Positions 28,247 through 37,431 are shown, counted from the stretch's first letter. The stretch: DNA of 64,000 bases from Pseudomonas sp. B21_DOA (GCA_030544685.1 CP086683.1:3348001-3412000); one strand, 5' to 3'. A program made the numbers and translations. Notes: generated by a model from the letters alone, not told the origin.

Positions 28247-28899
28247 TGAAGTCTGTAATCGTTCTGCTTGGCGCTTTATTGTTAATGGGCTGCCAGAAAG
28301 GAGGTTTCGAAAGTGGAGAAGATGACCCCAAGTCTCCTTGGTGGCAAATAGGATTCGTTGAGCCGAATTACATGAAGATCTGGGTTGAGGACAGCTCGGT
28401 GCTGGATATCAATAACAGAATTTTTTCAGAGTCGGTGGAAAATCTGCTCCCGGAGGCGAACCAGAAGATGGGACGGAGTCTGCCCGCGGTTGGGGAACAG
28501 TCGGTGGTTCTGGAGTTTTGGTAACCGGTGCTGACCTTCCTCGAATGATTTTTGTCCGTTGGCAGTCGATATCGGAGCAGAAAACCTATAAAGGCTTCAT
28601 AGAGATTCCAGAAGAAGCGAGGCAACTGATGGTGCAGTCCACACACCAGCGGTGCCCAAAGACTCCCGAAAGAACCGCACGTTACTCCGCAACGCTGCTT
28701 GTGGGGCTCGCCCCGGGGAGTGCTTCAAGCATGGGTCAGGGACTCCTGCCACCGCCCGATAAAAGTCTCCCATGCTCAAGGCGAACTCGAACCTCTTGGC
28801 CCTGAGCAGGGCAAGCATGGCGGGCGCTATGCTTATCCCGTGAGTGAAAAGGCCAAGCGATACATTGATAAGTTCGGCATCCCGTACGGTAGTTGGTAA
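28246..28899 (+). pseudogene. DUF2931 lipoprotein, probable immunity protein, frameshifted
   Basis: The start MKSVIVLLGALLLMGC is a lipoprotein signal with lipobox LMGC (Cys16). The family part reads WWQIGFVEPNYMKIWVEDSS, then in a second frame GSGVLVTGADLPRMIFVRWQS and IEIPEEARQLM, and in a third GRYAYPVSEKAKRYIDKFG. A base is missing at about 28467 and an indel lies in GGGG at 28715-28718. With frames restored the protein is about 218 aa, normal for DUF2931. Its coupling to the DUF2235 lipase gene and predicted periplasmic lipid anchor fit immunity against that lipase, as inferred for similar pairs. Confidence 0.75.
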
Positions 28900-29267
28900 A
28901 TGATGTGGATGGAGCTCCATCTACTTTCCAGGCGCCAGACCGTTTCAGTTATTTGAGTTGGATTAGGGGCGGCGTCTTGAGAATAGAAAAGGTCGACCGT
29001 TTCGATGATGTCGACTACGACGCAGGCTATGAGTATCGAGGTTTCAATTACCTGATTCTGGATGGTGTCGATGAGTTTCTCGTCAGAACTTACGATGACC
29101 AACCCGGTAGCGCGACGGTTGTACGCCCTGTCATGACCACAAGCACCGGACTCAGAACGCTGGCGGAATTTTTACGAACGGAGCTGGAGGTAACTGCGAT
29201 TTATCTCTACAAGAGTGAAATAGGAAGCTATGCCAAGGTAGACCTCGAGAGCCTGCAATTCTGCTGA
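28893..29267 (+). CDS. Hypothetical protein next to effector/immunity pair
   Basis: I do not recognise this 124-aa product. It is acidic and strand-rich (SYLSWIRGGVLRIEKVDRFDD; FNYLILDGVDEFLVRTYDD), with no signal peptide or membrane span. The best start is a TTG at 28893 or a GTG at 28905, both overlapping or touching the end of the DUF2931 gene, so it is probably co-expressed with it. The low GC matches the two preceding genes. It may be a second immunity-type or accessory gene, or the remnant of a duplicated DUF2931 gene. Confidence 0.5.
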   Translation: MVNDVDGAPSTFQAPDRFSYLSWIRGGVLRIEKVDRFDDVDYDAGYEYRGFNYLILDGVDEFLVRTYDDQPGSATVVRPVMTTSTGLRTLAEFLRTELEVTAIYLYKSEIGSYAKVDLESLQFC

Positions 29268-29331
29268 TCCGGTATCGAGCCGGGGGCGATAAGCAGGACT
29301 CGCCAACCAAGAGTCCCGCCACGACACCCCC

Positions 29332-30291
29332 TCAAACCTCAGCCTTCACCTCAACCTTCACCGGCGCTTTGCGATACGTCAGCAAAACAATCCCGCTCAC
29401 CACAATCACGCCACCCACGATCTGCCCTCTGCTGAGCATCTGGTCCAGCACGATCCAGCCCATCAACAACGTCGCCAATGGCTCAATGTTCATCACCGGG
29501 GCGTTGCGTGGCATGTCCAGTCGGGGCACGGAGATGAACAACACAATGAAGCCGGTCCCATAAAGCACCACAAGCGTGGCAAGGGCCAGCCAGCCGGTTG
29601 AGGTGGCGGGGAGGTTGAGTCCGCCGGGGAGGGCGCCGGTCAGTCCGGCGAGGTTGACGCTGCTGAACACGATGAAGATGGTCAGCAGGCTGCGCACCGA
29701 GCCGCGCACTTGCGACAGTTTGTGGTCGGTGATCCACAGCGCGCAGGCGAAGACGCTGGCGGCGCAGAAGGCGAGCGCGACGCCCAGCAACCATTCCGGG
29801 CCGACGCTGGCGCTGTCTGACAGACGTCCGGGGACGTCCAGTACGAACACCAGCCCGACGAGAATCAAGCCCATCAACATCGCGGTGCGCGCGCTTGGTC
29901 GTGGGCCGCCCAGCGCCCAGGTCAGCAAGGCGAGCAGGATCGGAAACACGTTGGCCACCAGCAGCGCCAGCGCGACCGGCACTCGTGCGACAGCGGAGTA
30001 CAGACACAGGCTCTGCGCAGTAATTAGCAGGCCCAACAGTAATTGCCAACGCCACGCGCCTGCCGGCAGACGCAGGCTTTGCCGCTGCCATAGGACGAGA
30101 ACGGCAAGCACCAGCAAGGTCCCGCCCGAGCGCATCAGAATTGCCAGCAGCACACCCGCGCCGTCATCAAAAGCCACCCGTGCCGCGACGTGGTTGCCGG
30201 CGAAGGCACAACCCATGCACAACAGAATGATCACGGCGAGATAACGGGGGAAGGGCGGCGGTACGGTTGGGGCAAATTCAGGACGGGACAT
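29332..30291 (-). CDS. EamA-family (DMT) transporter
   Basis: A protein of 319 aa with ten predicted membrane helices in two EamA repeats, starting LAVIILLCMGCAFAGNHVAAR and ending VGGVIVVSGIVLLTY. The drug/metabolite transporter superfamily exports amino acids, sugars or other metabolites; the substrate cannot be deduced. A GntR-type palindrome TTGT-N3-ACAA lies about 55 nt before the start, but no GntR gene is in the window. The gene is downstream of a LysR gene on the same strand. Confidence 0.88.
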   Translation of the reverse strand: MSRPEFAPTVPPPFPRYLAVIILLCMGCAFAGNHVAARVAFDDGAGVLLAILMRSGGTLLVLAVLVLWQRQSLRLPAGAWRWQLLLGLLITAQSLCLYSAVARVPVALALLVANVFPILLALLTWALGGPRPSARTAMLMGLILVGLVFVLDVPGRLSDSASVGPEWLLGVALAFCAASVFACALWITDHKLSQVRGSVRSLLTIFIVFSSVNLAGLTGALPGGLNLPATSTGWLALATLVVLYGTGFIVLFISVPRLDMPRNAPVMNIEPLATLLMGWIVLDQMLSRGQIVGGVIVVSGIVLLTYRKAPVKVEVKAEV

Positions 30292-30342
30292 GGGCAGTTC
30301 TCAAAAATAATAGCCACTCAGGGCGGCTCAGGTTTTTATTAT

Positions 30343-30355
30343 GTTGTCGTACAAC
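30343..30355. promoter_or_regulatory. GntR/FadR-like operator GTTGT-N3-ACAAC
   Basis: A perfect 5-bp inverted repeat around CGT lies in the leader of the EamA transporter gene. It matches the TNGTNNNACNA consensus described for FadR-subgroup GntR regulators. The cognate regulator is not in the window. Confidence 0.35.
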
Positions 30356-30460
30356 TTCTCGATTTGTACCGTAATCAAGCAGGGGCGGCAAGCTTGAAAG
30401 GCTGGATAATCCGCTTATGCATGATGCTGCTTGAGTTTCAGAGGTCGTATAACTTGCTGG

Positions 30461-31387
30461 CTAAGCTCGAGCGTCGAGTCGAGTCGCCCACCCATCCTCT
30501 CGAGCCTGACCGACCAGAAAATCAACAAAAGCCCGGGTCTTTGCCGGCAACAGCTTCTGGCTGGAAAAGTACAAATAGATCTGTCCCGCATCGACATGCC
30601 AACCCGGCAACACCCTCTCCAGCGTGCCGTCCTGCAGATACGGCAGCACATCCGGAACCGCCAACAGCGCAACCCCTAATCCCAAGCGCGCGCACTGACA
30701 CAGCGCTTGCGGGTCGTTGACCAACAGGCGCGGCGCCAACTCCAGCGGTGCTCGTTGCCCATCGGGCCCTTGCAGCATCCAGCTGCGCACCTTGCCGGTC
30801 TGCACCGAGCGCATGGCCAGATGATCGAGCGTCGACAGTTCTTCAATGTGCCGGATGCGCTTGTGTCCCGAGAGATATGCCTTCGATGCCACCAGGATCA
30901 GATGCGCCGGCGCGATGGCTCTGGCGACCACACCTTGCGCGAGTTCGATGCCGCCGCCGATGGCCGCATCAAACCCGTCCGCGATGAGATCGACTTGGCG
31001 ATTGTCGAGGTGCCATTCAGGGGTCACGGCGGGGTATTGCTTGAGAAACTCGGGCATCAGCGGCAGCAGAAAATCCTTGGCGAAGCCCGGTGCCGCACTT
31101 AGACGCAAAGTCCCGGAAGGCTCTCCGGCATTGCCGGCCACATCGGCGATCGCCGCCTGAACGCTCTCCAGTCCCGAACCGACGTTGGCCAGAAAGCGCT
31201 CTCCCGCTTCGGTCAGCGTGAGTTTGCGCGTGCTGCGCTGAAACAAGCGTACGCCGAGGTTGGCCTCCAGTTGCGCGACGTTGCGACTGACCGCCGCGGG
31301 AGTCAGGCCCAGGCGCCGCGCCGCCGCAGAGAAGCTTCCCGCCTCAGCGCTGCGCACGAATGAGAGCAAATTACCTAGCGTTTCCAT
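30461..31387 (-). CDS. LysR-type transcriptional regulator
   Basis: A protein of 308 aa. The HTH is GSFSAAARRLGLTPAAVSRNVAQLE and the effector domain DGFDAAIGGGIELAQGVVARAI. It is divergent from the SDR gene at 31500 with 112 bp between starts, so the rightward genes SDR, NADP-binding protein and NTF2-like protein are its likely targets. Confidence 0.92.
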   Translation of the reverse strand: METLGNLLSFVRSAEAGSFSAAARRLGLTPAAVSRNVAQLEANLGVRLFQRSTRKLTLTEAGERFLANVGSGLESVQAAIADVAGNAGEPSGTLRLSAAPGFAKDFLLPLMPEFLKQYPAVTPEWHLDNRQVDLIADGFDAAIGGGIELAQGVVARAIAPAHLILVASKAYLSGHKRIRHIEELSTLDHLAMRSVQTGKVRSWMLQGPDGQRAPLELAPRLLVNDPQALCQCARLGLGVALLAVPDVLPYLQDGTLERVLPGWHVDAGQIYLYFSSQKLLPAKTRAFVDFLVGQAREDGWATRLDARA

Positions 31388-31499
31388 CTGCGCACCTTCA
31401 ACGAATGATTGAAAGTGATTCTAGGTGGCTTCTACTACTGGTGGAAGATCAAAAAGCGTCTCATAGCCTCATCAACTCCAACCACCCAGAGGCTCGACC

Positions 31500-32252
31500 A
31501 TGAACACATCCACGCTTCCACTGACCGGCAAAATCGCCATCGTGACCGGTGGCTCACGCAGCATCGGCGCAGCAATCGCCAAGCGGCTCGCGGCAGATGG
31601 CGCCACCGTCGCCATCAGCTACAACGCATCGCCAGATCGCGCCGAAGCGGTCGTGCAGGAAATCGTTGCGGCGGGCGGCCAGGCTGTGGCGCTGGCGGCC
31701 GATGCGGGCAATCCCGAGGCTGTACGTGCAGCGATCGCCGAGGTTGCGCAGCGTTTCGGCAAGATCGACATTCTGGTGAACAACGCTGGCATCAGCGTGC
31801 TCGGTGCCCCGGAGGACATCGCCTTCGAGGACTTTCAACGCATCCTTGCGGTGAACGTGACCGGCGTCTTCGTCGCCACTCAGCAAGCGCTCAAACACAT
31901 GGGGCAGGGCGGCCGCATCATTCACATCGGCAGCTCGATGGTGCAATACGCTGCGTTCGCTACGGCCTCCGTCTACACCCTGAGCAAAGGCGCGCTGACC
32001 GGTTTCAGTCGTGGACTGGTGCGCGATCTGGGGCCGCGCGGCATCACTGTGAACACTGTGCATCCCGGCCCGACCGACAGCGACATGAACCCGGCCGACG
32101 GGCCTATTGCGGACTTCCTGCGCCCGAACATCGCCATGGGGCGGTACGGAGAGGGCAAGGATGTTGCCAGCGCGGTGGCGTACCTGGCCAGTGCAGAGGC
32201 AGGGTTTGTCACCGGCGCAGAATTAATCGTCGACGGCGGCTTCACCGCGTAA
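31500..32252 (+). CDS. Short-chain dehydrogenase/reductase (SDR)
   Basis: A protein of 250 aa, the classical SDR length. TGGSRSIGAAIAKRL is the cofactor motif (residues about 16-30), NNAGIS the structural motif, and the catalytic Ser/Tyr/Lys are in HIGSSM and YTLSKGA. The C-terminus VDGGFTA is typical. It probably reduces a carbonyl with NADPH. The next gene follows by 10 nt, so they form an operon, likely controlled by the divergent LysR gene. Confidence 0.93.
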   Translation: MNTSTLPLTGKIAIVTGGSRSIGAAIAKRLAADGATVAISYNASPDRAEAVVQEIVAAGGQAVALAADAGNPEAVRAAIAEVAQRFGKIDILVNNAGISVLGAPEDIAFEDFQRILAVNVTGVFVATQQALKHMGQGGRIIHIGSSMVQYAAFATASVYTLSKGALTGFSRGLVRDLGPRGITVNTVHPGPTDSDMNPADGPIADFLRPNIAMGRYGEGKDVASAVAYLASAEAGFVTGAELIVDGGFTA

Positions 32253-32262
32253 GGAGAGCATC

Positions 32263-32856
32263 ATGACTATCAGCATCATTGGTACTGGCTCCATTGGCGC
32301 CGCCATCGCTCGGTTGCTCGTCAACGCAGGCCTGCCGGTCAGCCTGGCCAACAGCCGCGGGCCGCAAAGTCTTGCTGGCTTTGTCAGCGAATTGGGCCCA
32401 CTCGCACAAGCCGTAACTGCTCGGCAGGCGAGTCAGGCGGACATCGTTTTTCTGGCGGTGAACTGGTCGAAAATCCCCGATGCCGTGCGCGATCTCGGGC
32501 CTTGGGACGGGCGCATCGTGATTGATGCCAACAACCCGATCGAGGCGCCACTGTTCAAGCCGTTCGATCTGGGCGGCCAGCCGTCTTCGCAAGTGGTGGC
32601 GCAGATGCTGCCCGATGCGCACGTGGTCAAGGCCTTCAACCATTTGCTCGCGGCTCTGCTGACCGATCCCACCGCCGAGGGCGGCAAGCGTGTGCTGTTT
32701 TATTCCGGTGAAGATGCCGCGAGCAAAACCAAGGTTGCAGAGCTGATTACTCAACTGGGTTTTTACGGCATCGACCTGGGCGGTGTGCAGCAGGGAATGC
32801 TTGCGCAGTTCCCGGGCGGACCGCTGCCAGCCTTGAACCTGGTCAAACATGGTTAA
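32263..32856 (+). CDS. NADP-binding F420-reductase-like oxidoreductase
   Basis: A protein of 197 aa with an N-terminal Rossmann motif IIGTGSIGAAIARLLVNAGL and the segment VIDANNPIEAP. This fold is shared with NADPH:F420 reductases, but pseudomonads generally lack F420, so the partner is probably NADP and an unknown substrate. AAGGAGAG lies 7 nt upstream. A second, longer family member is at 60089. It is in an operon with the SDR gene. Confidence 0.85.
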   Translation: MTISIIGTGSIGAAIARLLVNAGLPVSLANSRGPQSLAGFVSELGPLAQAVTARQASQADIVFLAVNWSKIPDAVRDLGPWDGRIVIDANNPIEAPLFKPFDLGGQPSSQVVAQMLPDAHVVKAFNHLLAALLTDPTAEGGKRVLFYSGEDAASKTKVAELITQLGFYGIDLGGVQQGMLAQFPGGPLPALNLVKHG

Positions 32857-32905
32857 CCGCTGAGCCCAGGCAACTGGGCTTCACATAGCAATCGAGGATT
32901 CAAAA

Positions 32906-33304
32906 ATGTCTGGCTCAGATTCGCGAAATATCAGTGAGGTTGAAAACTACGACGCCTTGCTGCGGGCCAACCTGCAGCGCGTGTTCAACGAGCGCGATGC
33001 ACAGAAGCGCATTGCGGCGTTGCAGGAGCTTTTTGCAGACACACCGACGATGTACGAACCGACTGGCATCGTCACCGGGCGGGCGGCGATTTCAGAGGTG
33101 GCCGGTGCGTTGCTGGATCAGTTCGGGGCGGACTTCGCTTTTGTTCCGGAGGGGCCGGCGGTTGGGCATCATGGCTTGGGTTACCTGCGCTGGCATGCGG
33201 GCCCGAGCGCTGGGCCGGTAGTCGTCAGTGGCGTTGATGTGGCAGAAATCAAAGCGGGAAAAATCGTGCGGTTGTGGGTGTTGCTGGATGCGCCCCAAGG
33301 CTGA
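32906..33304 (+). CDS. NTF2-like (SnoaL-type) protein
   Basis: A protein of 132 aa with the NTF2-like pattern: LQRVFNERDAQKRIAALQELF, EPTGIVTGRAAISEVAGALL, then strands ending IKAGKIVRLWVLLD. Relatives include isomerases and stress-related binding proteins; the role is unknown. It lies 49 nt after the NADP-binding gene and probably belongs to the same LysR-controlled group. Confidence 0.8.
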   Translation: MSGSDSRNISEVENYDALLRANLQRVFNERDAQKRIAALQELFADTPTMYEPTGIVTGRAAISEVAGALLDQFGADFAFVPEGPAVGHHGLGYLRWHAGPSAGPVVVSGVDVAEIKAGKIVRLWVLLDAPQG

Positions 33305-33382
33305 GCCGCAGGGCAGGGCGGCAAAGGGAATCCCGATGCCGCCTGTCGCCGACAGCCAATCAGATCAAGATCGCGCATTGAC

Positions 33383-33402
33383 ATATCGAAAAATCTCGAT
33401 AT
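33383..33402. promoter_or_regulatory. ArsR-type operator upstream of the arsR-like gene
   Basis: ATATCGA (33383-33389) and TCGATAT (33396-33402) form a perfect 7-bp inverted repeat with a 6-nt spacer, 9 nt before the regulator's ATG. The same half-sites recur at 33728-33747 before the oxidoreductase gene, strongly suggesting that both are bound by the ArsR protein encoded between them. Confidence 0.7.
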
Positions 33403-33411
33403 CCTCGGCGC

Positions 33412-33712
33412 ATGGAACTGATCGAAATCTTCAAAGCCCTCTCGAACCCGACGCGCCTCAAGATCCTTGAAGGCCTGAAGGATCCCGTGAAGAACTTCCC
33501 CGCAGGATGAGGGTGACGTTCTCGTCGAGGGTGTCTGCGTCAGCAGCATCCAGGAAGGTATCGGCTTGTCGCAGTCGACGGTGTCGAGTTACCTGGCCAC
33601 GTTGCAGCGGGTGGGGCTGGTTGAAGTGCGACGCATCGGTCAATGGACCTACTACAAACGCAATGAGGCTGCTATCAGCGCGCTTGCAGAGATCATAGGG
33701 AAAGAGCTGTAA
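33412..33712 (+). pseudogene. ArsR-family repressor, frameshifted
   Basis: The start MELIEIFKALSNPTRLKILEGL is typical of ArsR. After KNFP the frame is lost at CCCC 33498-33501 (two C missing by the family pattern) and resumes as DEGDVLVEGVCVSSIQEGIG, then the recognition helix QSTVSSYLATLQRVGLVEVRR and the wing [10 protein letters not shown]. The restored length is about 100 aa. There are few Cys, so it is unlikely to bind arsenic and may sense electrophiles or redox state. Identical palindromes before this gene and before the next suggest repression of both. Confidence 0.82.
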
Positions 33713-33727
33713 ATTTTTTACCGCAGT

Positions 33728-33747
33728 ATATCGAGAATTCTCGATAT
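33728..33747. promoter_or_regulatory. Perfect 20-bp palindromic operator before the oxidoreductase gene
   Basis: ATATCGAGAA is followed by its exact reverse complement, giving a 20-bp palindrome 27 nt before the ATG at 33775. Its outer 7 bp on each side are the same as those of the site at 33383-33402. It overlaps where the promoter of the oxidoreductase gene should be. Confidence 0.72.
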
Positions 33748-33774
33748 CCCTCTTTATCGATACGAGGTTTTGCC

Positions 33775-34749
33775 ATGAAAGCGATGATTTTGAAATCCTC
33801 CGGCGGTCCTGATTCGTTCGAACTCAGCGACGTTCCAAAACCGGTTCCGCAAGCGGGCCAAGTGCTGGTCCGAGTGCACGCTACTTCCATCAATCCGCTG
33901 GATTATCAGGTTCGGCGCGGTGACTATCCCGACCTGGTGCCGCTGCCAGCCATTACCGGTCACGACGTGTCGGGCGTGGTTGAAGCCATCGGGCCGGGCG
34001 TCAGCGCTTTCGCGCCGGGCGACGAGGTCTGGTACACCCCGCAGATATTCGACGGGCAGGGCAGTTATGCCGAGTACCACGTCGCAGCCGAAAGCATCAT
34101 CGCCAGAAAGCCTGCCTCGCTGAGCCACCTCGAGGCGGCCAGTCTGAGTCTGGTCGGCGGTACGGTTTGGGAAGCGCTGACCGTGCGCGCCGTGCTCCGC
34201 GTTGGCGAAAGCATTCTGATTCACGGCGGCGCCGGCGGGGTCGGCCATGTGGCGATTCAGGTGGCCAAAGCCATGGGCGCCAGAGTGTTCACCACCGTGC
34301 GCGAGGCCAACGCCGATTTCGTCCGCAGCCTGGGTGCCGACGTGGTGATCGATTACACCCAAGAGGATTACGTCGAAGCGATCATGCGCGAAACCGCCGG
34401 GCATGGCGTTGATGTGGTGTTCGACACCATCGGCGGCGATACCCTGGCCCGCAGCCCCGACGCGCTCGCTCAGCTTGGCCGTGTCGTCTCGATCGTCGAC
34501 ATCGCGCAGCCACAAAACCTCGTCCAGGCCTGGGGCAAGAACGCCAGCTACCACTTCGTCTTCACCCGGCAGAATCGCGGCAAGCTCGATGAACTGAGCG
34601 CGCTGGTCGAGCGCGGCCAGTTGCGGCCCCACGTTGGCGCGGTCTATTCGCTCGCCGACATCCCGCTCGCCCATGCCCGACTGGAGAGCGCCAACAACGG
34701 TCTGCTGGGAAAAATCGCCATCGCCGTCGAGCCTTCGCTCATCGTCTGA
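33775..34749 (+). CDS. Medium-chain (quinone-type) alcohol dehydrogenase/reductase
   Basis: A protein of 324 aa of the zinc-free quinone oxidoreductase branch of the MDR superfamily. The N-terminal catalytic fold contains [19 protein letters not shown] and [15 protein letters not shown]. The Rossmann motif is [19 protein letters not shown]. No structural zinc Cys cluster is present. It would reduce quinones or enones with NADPH. It lies under a palindromic ArsR operator and is followed 29 nt later by an antibiotic-monooxygenase-type gene, probably in one transcript. Confidence 0.9.
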   Translation: MKAMILKSSGGPDSFELSDVPKPVPQAGQVLVRVHATSINPLDYQVRRGDYPDLVPLPAITGHDVSGVVEAIGPGVSAFAPGDEVWYTPQIFDGQGSYAEYHVAAESIIARKPASLSHLEAASLSLVGGTVWEALTVRAVLRVGESILIHGGAGGVGHVAIQVAKAMGARVFTTVREANADFVRSLGADVVIDYTQEDYVEAIMRETAGHGVDVVFDTIGGDTLARSPDALAQLGRVVSIVDIAQPQNLVQAWGKNASYHFVFTRQNRGKLDELSALVERGQLRPHVGAVYSLADIPLAHARLESANNGLLGKIAIAVEPSLIV

Positions 34750-34777
34750 ATCCGCTCACTGATTTTGGAGAAACATC

Positions 34778-35119
34778 ATGGTTTACGAGATCGCTGCGCT
34801 GCCCGTTCACCCGCAACAGACTGAGGCCTTCCGACGCGCATTTGCCGAAGTCGAACCGTTGCTCACCCGCGCCAAGGGATACGGCGGCCACTTGCTGGCG
34901 CAAGGTATTGAAACCCCCGAGCAATTCAATTTGATCGTGCGCTGGCAGTCACTTGAGGACCACTCGCCGGGGTTTGAAGAAAGCGAGGACCACCAGCGCT
35001 TCATGCTGGGGCTGCAGGATTATTTCTCCGCAGAACCGAAGGTCTACCACATTGAGGGTGGTGCTTTTCCGGGTGGCGATTTTGGCGTACCGGACAACGG
35101 TGCCAGCTTAGGCATCTGA
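34778..35119 (+). CDS. Antibiotic biosynthesis monooxygenase (ABM)-fold protein
   Basis: A protein of 113 aa with the dimeric ferredoxin-like ABM pattern: HPQQTEAFRRAFAEVEPLLT, GGHLLAQGIETPEQFNLIVRW and HQRFMLGLQDYFSAEPKVYH. Such proteins are small cofactor-free monooxygenases or stress-linked binding proteins (e.g. the quinol monooxygenase YgiN). TGGAGA lies about 7 nt upstream of the ATG. Location after a quinone-type oxidoreductase suggests a shared job in quinone or electrophile turnover. Confidence 0.82.
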   Translation: MVYEIAALPVHPQQTEAFRRAFAEVEPLLTRAKGYGGHLLAQGIETPEQFNLIVRWQSLEDHSPGFEESEDHQRFMLGLQDYFSAEPKVYHIEGGAFPGGDFGVPDNGASLGI

Positions 35120-35282
35120 GGGAGCATGTGGCTGTTCGTCACACGCGGCTGTGGCTGGTCGAGCGTGCTTGTGATGAATTGCCACATTAATTCCGCTTCG
35201 GCCTGTTCATGGGGCAGGGGTGGCAGGCAAAATGCGCCGTTTTCCATATGTCTTGTACTGCTGCTCATCCAAGGAAGGCCAC

Positions 35283-35983
35283 TTGAAAGTCACTCTCCAC
35301 GCTTCCCTGCGCCCTGAAATCTGGCCAGCCGTTGTTTTATTGCTGCTGGCAAGTCTGATCACGACCGGCTGCACGCGCTCCCATTCTCCAAAACCGGTGG
35401 AGCGCGATCTTTGTCTGGATGCCGGTCCAGAGCATACAACGGCCTACGCCAAATGCGTGAGCGAGCGGAAAGAGCGCCAAGCTGAAGCGCTCAAAATACT
35501 GCTCAGTGATGATCCTGCTGACAATCCGCAACGACAAGTGGCCGTGCCAGGCGACAGCGATTTCCAACCGTCAGATTTTCCTGACGAGCCAATGCCAGCG
35601 AGTTTTCGCATGTCTTCCAACCTGAATCTCAAGGACGCCCAGGCGTTTGCTTACAAGACTCGAATCAGCTGGAAATACGTGCCGGATCACTTCCTGCCAA
35701 GTCCAAAGGAATACGCGCGGATGAAGCAAATGGAGCGTCTGATCCAGGCAGCCGTCGCAACGGATGGTTCGGCAAAGTGGGGTGCACGGTCACTGGAGGA
35801 CAACGCTTGGAGTGGGTTTTCTACACGCTGGACGACGCGGCCTTTGTCAGCCGTGTGCAGGCAGCTCTGGCGCAGACCGGGCCTTATCCGATCGAGTTCC
35901 GCAGCCGTAAACAGACAGATGTCAGTGCTGAGGTGCAGAATGCCGAGCAAACTCGATTGACACCCAAGCGATGCCTGGAGTGA
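35283..35983 (+). pseudogene. Lipoprotein with C-terminal DUF695-like domain, frameshifted
   Basis: The TTG at 35283 is chosen because AAGGAAGG lies 5 nt upstream and the product then begins with a lipoprotein signal (LLLLASLITTGC). The middle is hydrophilic. The C-terminal part resembles DUF695 (LEWVFYTLDDAAFVSRVQAA, then GPYPIEFRSR) but is in a second frame, after one A missing from AAA at 35774-35776. The restored length is about 233 aa. The function is unknown; it is probably anchored in the envelope. It stands alone between the ABM gene and a sensor kinase. Confidence 0.65.
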
Positions 35984-36253
35984 AAATTTTCGACGCATAA
36001 CCTCTTGAAACGAACGTCTCTCATCGCAAGGATCCGAAAGCGTGGTCGCTTCAGAGGCGTTCGTTGCGGGCGCAACGGCCATCTCGTGGACCGCGACCTC
36101 TTCAGCACACCGATTTTCCTCCAACGTTAGCCCAGCGCTTTGGTGGTAGGCTGCATCCCTCAGCCGTACTTTCTGTACTCCTGAATTCCCCTTTCCGAAA
36201 TCTGCGCCGGCTCAATTGCTGGCGTTGATGGATTTCCCTCGCGGACTACAGCC
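35984..36253. other. Intergenic gap before the sensor kinase
   Basis: A stretch of 270 bp without a supported gene. A hexameric direct repeat GTACTT/GTACTC occurs near 36167-36180. No convincing promoter or hairpin was recognised. Confidence 0.4.
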
Positions 36254-37399
36254 ATGCGCCTGCCAGATTTCATTCTCGAAAACCTAGAGCCGATCCTGCA
36301 GGCCTGGGAAGATTTCGCCCGCACCATCGAGACGCCCGGGGTGGAGCTCGATAACGTCGCGCTGCGCGATCACGCCGAGCAGATGTTGCGCGCCATCGTC
36401 ATCGATCTGCGGACCAAGCAGACCATGAGCGAACAAATTGCCAAAGCCCAGGGCCAGGCGCCGCGCGACGATGAAGAAACAGCTGCGGAAACCCACGCGG
36501 TGACGCGGCTGATGGCCGGTTTTACCATCGACCAGATGGTGTCGGAATACCGCGCGCTGCGCACCAGTGTGCTGAGCCAGTGGCTGCGTCAGGTCAAGGA
36601 TGGCAAATCGGTGAATGTCGACGACATGACACGCTTTCACGAAGCCATCGATCAGGCGCTGGCCGAGTCGATTGCCAGCTACTCGCGCGCCGTCGAGGCG
36701 TCGCGCAACGTGTTTCTAGGGATTCTCGGCCATGACTTGCGCACGCCGCTGGGGGCGATTCTGCTCGGTGCGGATATGTTGCGTCGTACCGAAGCTACCG
36801 ACCCGCGCACCAGCAAAGTGGCCAGGCAGATCTACGCCAGCGTGCAGCGCGCCAGCCAGATCGTGGGCGACCTGCTGGATCTGACGCGCTGCCAGATGGG
36901 GCCGGGGATTCCGGTGAAAAAATCCCTGATCGATCTCAGCCCTGTGTGCGAGCGGGTGATCGAGGAAATCCGCGCCTTTCATCCGCAGGCCAACGTGCGG
37001 TTCGATGCGAAGGAGGCGGTGATGGGAGCGTTCGATGGCGCCAGGATGGAACAGGTCTTTTCCAACATCATCAGCAATGCGGTGACCCACGGCGACAATC
37101 AGTTTCCGGTTACGGTTGAACTGGAAGCTCGGGCGGATTGCGCGGTGTTCATGGTGCACAACGGCGGCGAGCCGATTCCGGAGGATGTATTGCCGTTCAT
37201 CTTCAACCCTATGGGGCGCTTCTCGCAGCGCTCCGTGGTTGATCACGGGCCCGTTGCCGGGCTGGGTCTGGGCCTGTTTATCGCTTCGGAAATCGTCGCC
37301 TCACATGCCGGCTCGATCGAGGTCAGCTCTGATCTGGACGGCGGAACGGTGTTTCGCGTAAAGCTTCCGATTGATGCCGAAAGCCCCGTCACCATCTAG
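36254..37399 (+). CDS. Sensor histidine kinase with RsbRD-like N-terminus
   Basis: A protein of 381 aa. Residues 1-150 form a helical RsbRD_N-like sensory domain (ILENLEPILQAWEDFARTIE; FTIDQMVSEYRALRTSVL) with no membrane span. The H-box is FLGILGHDLRTPLGAILLGA, the N-box NIISNAVTHGD, and the G-boxes include VAGLGLGLFIASEIVA. It is a cytoplasmic kinase; no response regulator gene is adjacent, so it may be an orphan or phosphorylate a distant partner. Its end faces the ABC exporter gene. Confidence 0.9.
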   Translation: MRLPDFILENLEPILQAWEDFARTIETPGVELDNVALRDHAEQMLRAIVIDLRTKQTMSEQIAKAQGQAPRDDEETAAETHAVTRLMAGFTIDQMVSEYRALRTSVLSQWLRQVKDGKSVNVDDMTRFHEAIDQALAESIASYSRAVEASRNVFLGILGHDLRTPLGAILLGADMLRRTEATDPRTSKVARQIYASVQRASQIVGDLLDLTRCQMGPGIPVKKSLIDLSPVCERVIEEIRAFHPQANVRFDAKEAVMGAFDGARMEQVFSNIISNAVTHGDNQFPVTVELEARADCAVFMVHNGGEPIPEDVLPFIFNPMGRFSQRSVVDHGPVAGLGLGLFIASEIVASHAGSIEVSSDLDGGTVFRVKLPIDAESPVTI

Positions 37400-37409
37400 G
37401 CCAATCGAT

Positions 37410-37431
37410 GGAGAGCCGGCCCCGGCCCTCC
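37410..37431. terminator. Hairpin between convergent kinase and ABC genes
   Basis: GGAG-A-GCCG pairs with CGGC-C-CTCC around a four-base loop (GCCC) in the 39-bp gap between two converging genes. There is no T run; it is probably a bidirectional transcription stop aided by other factors. Confidence 0.5.
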
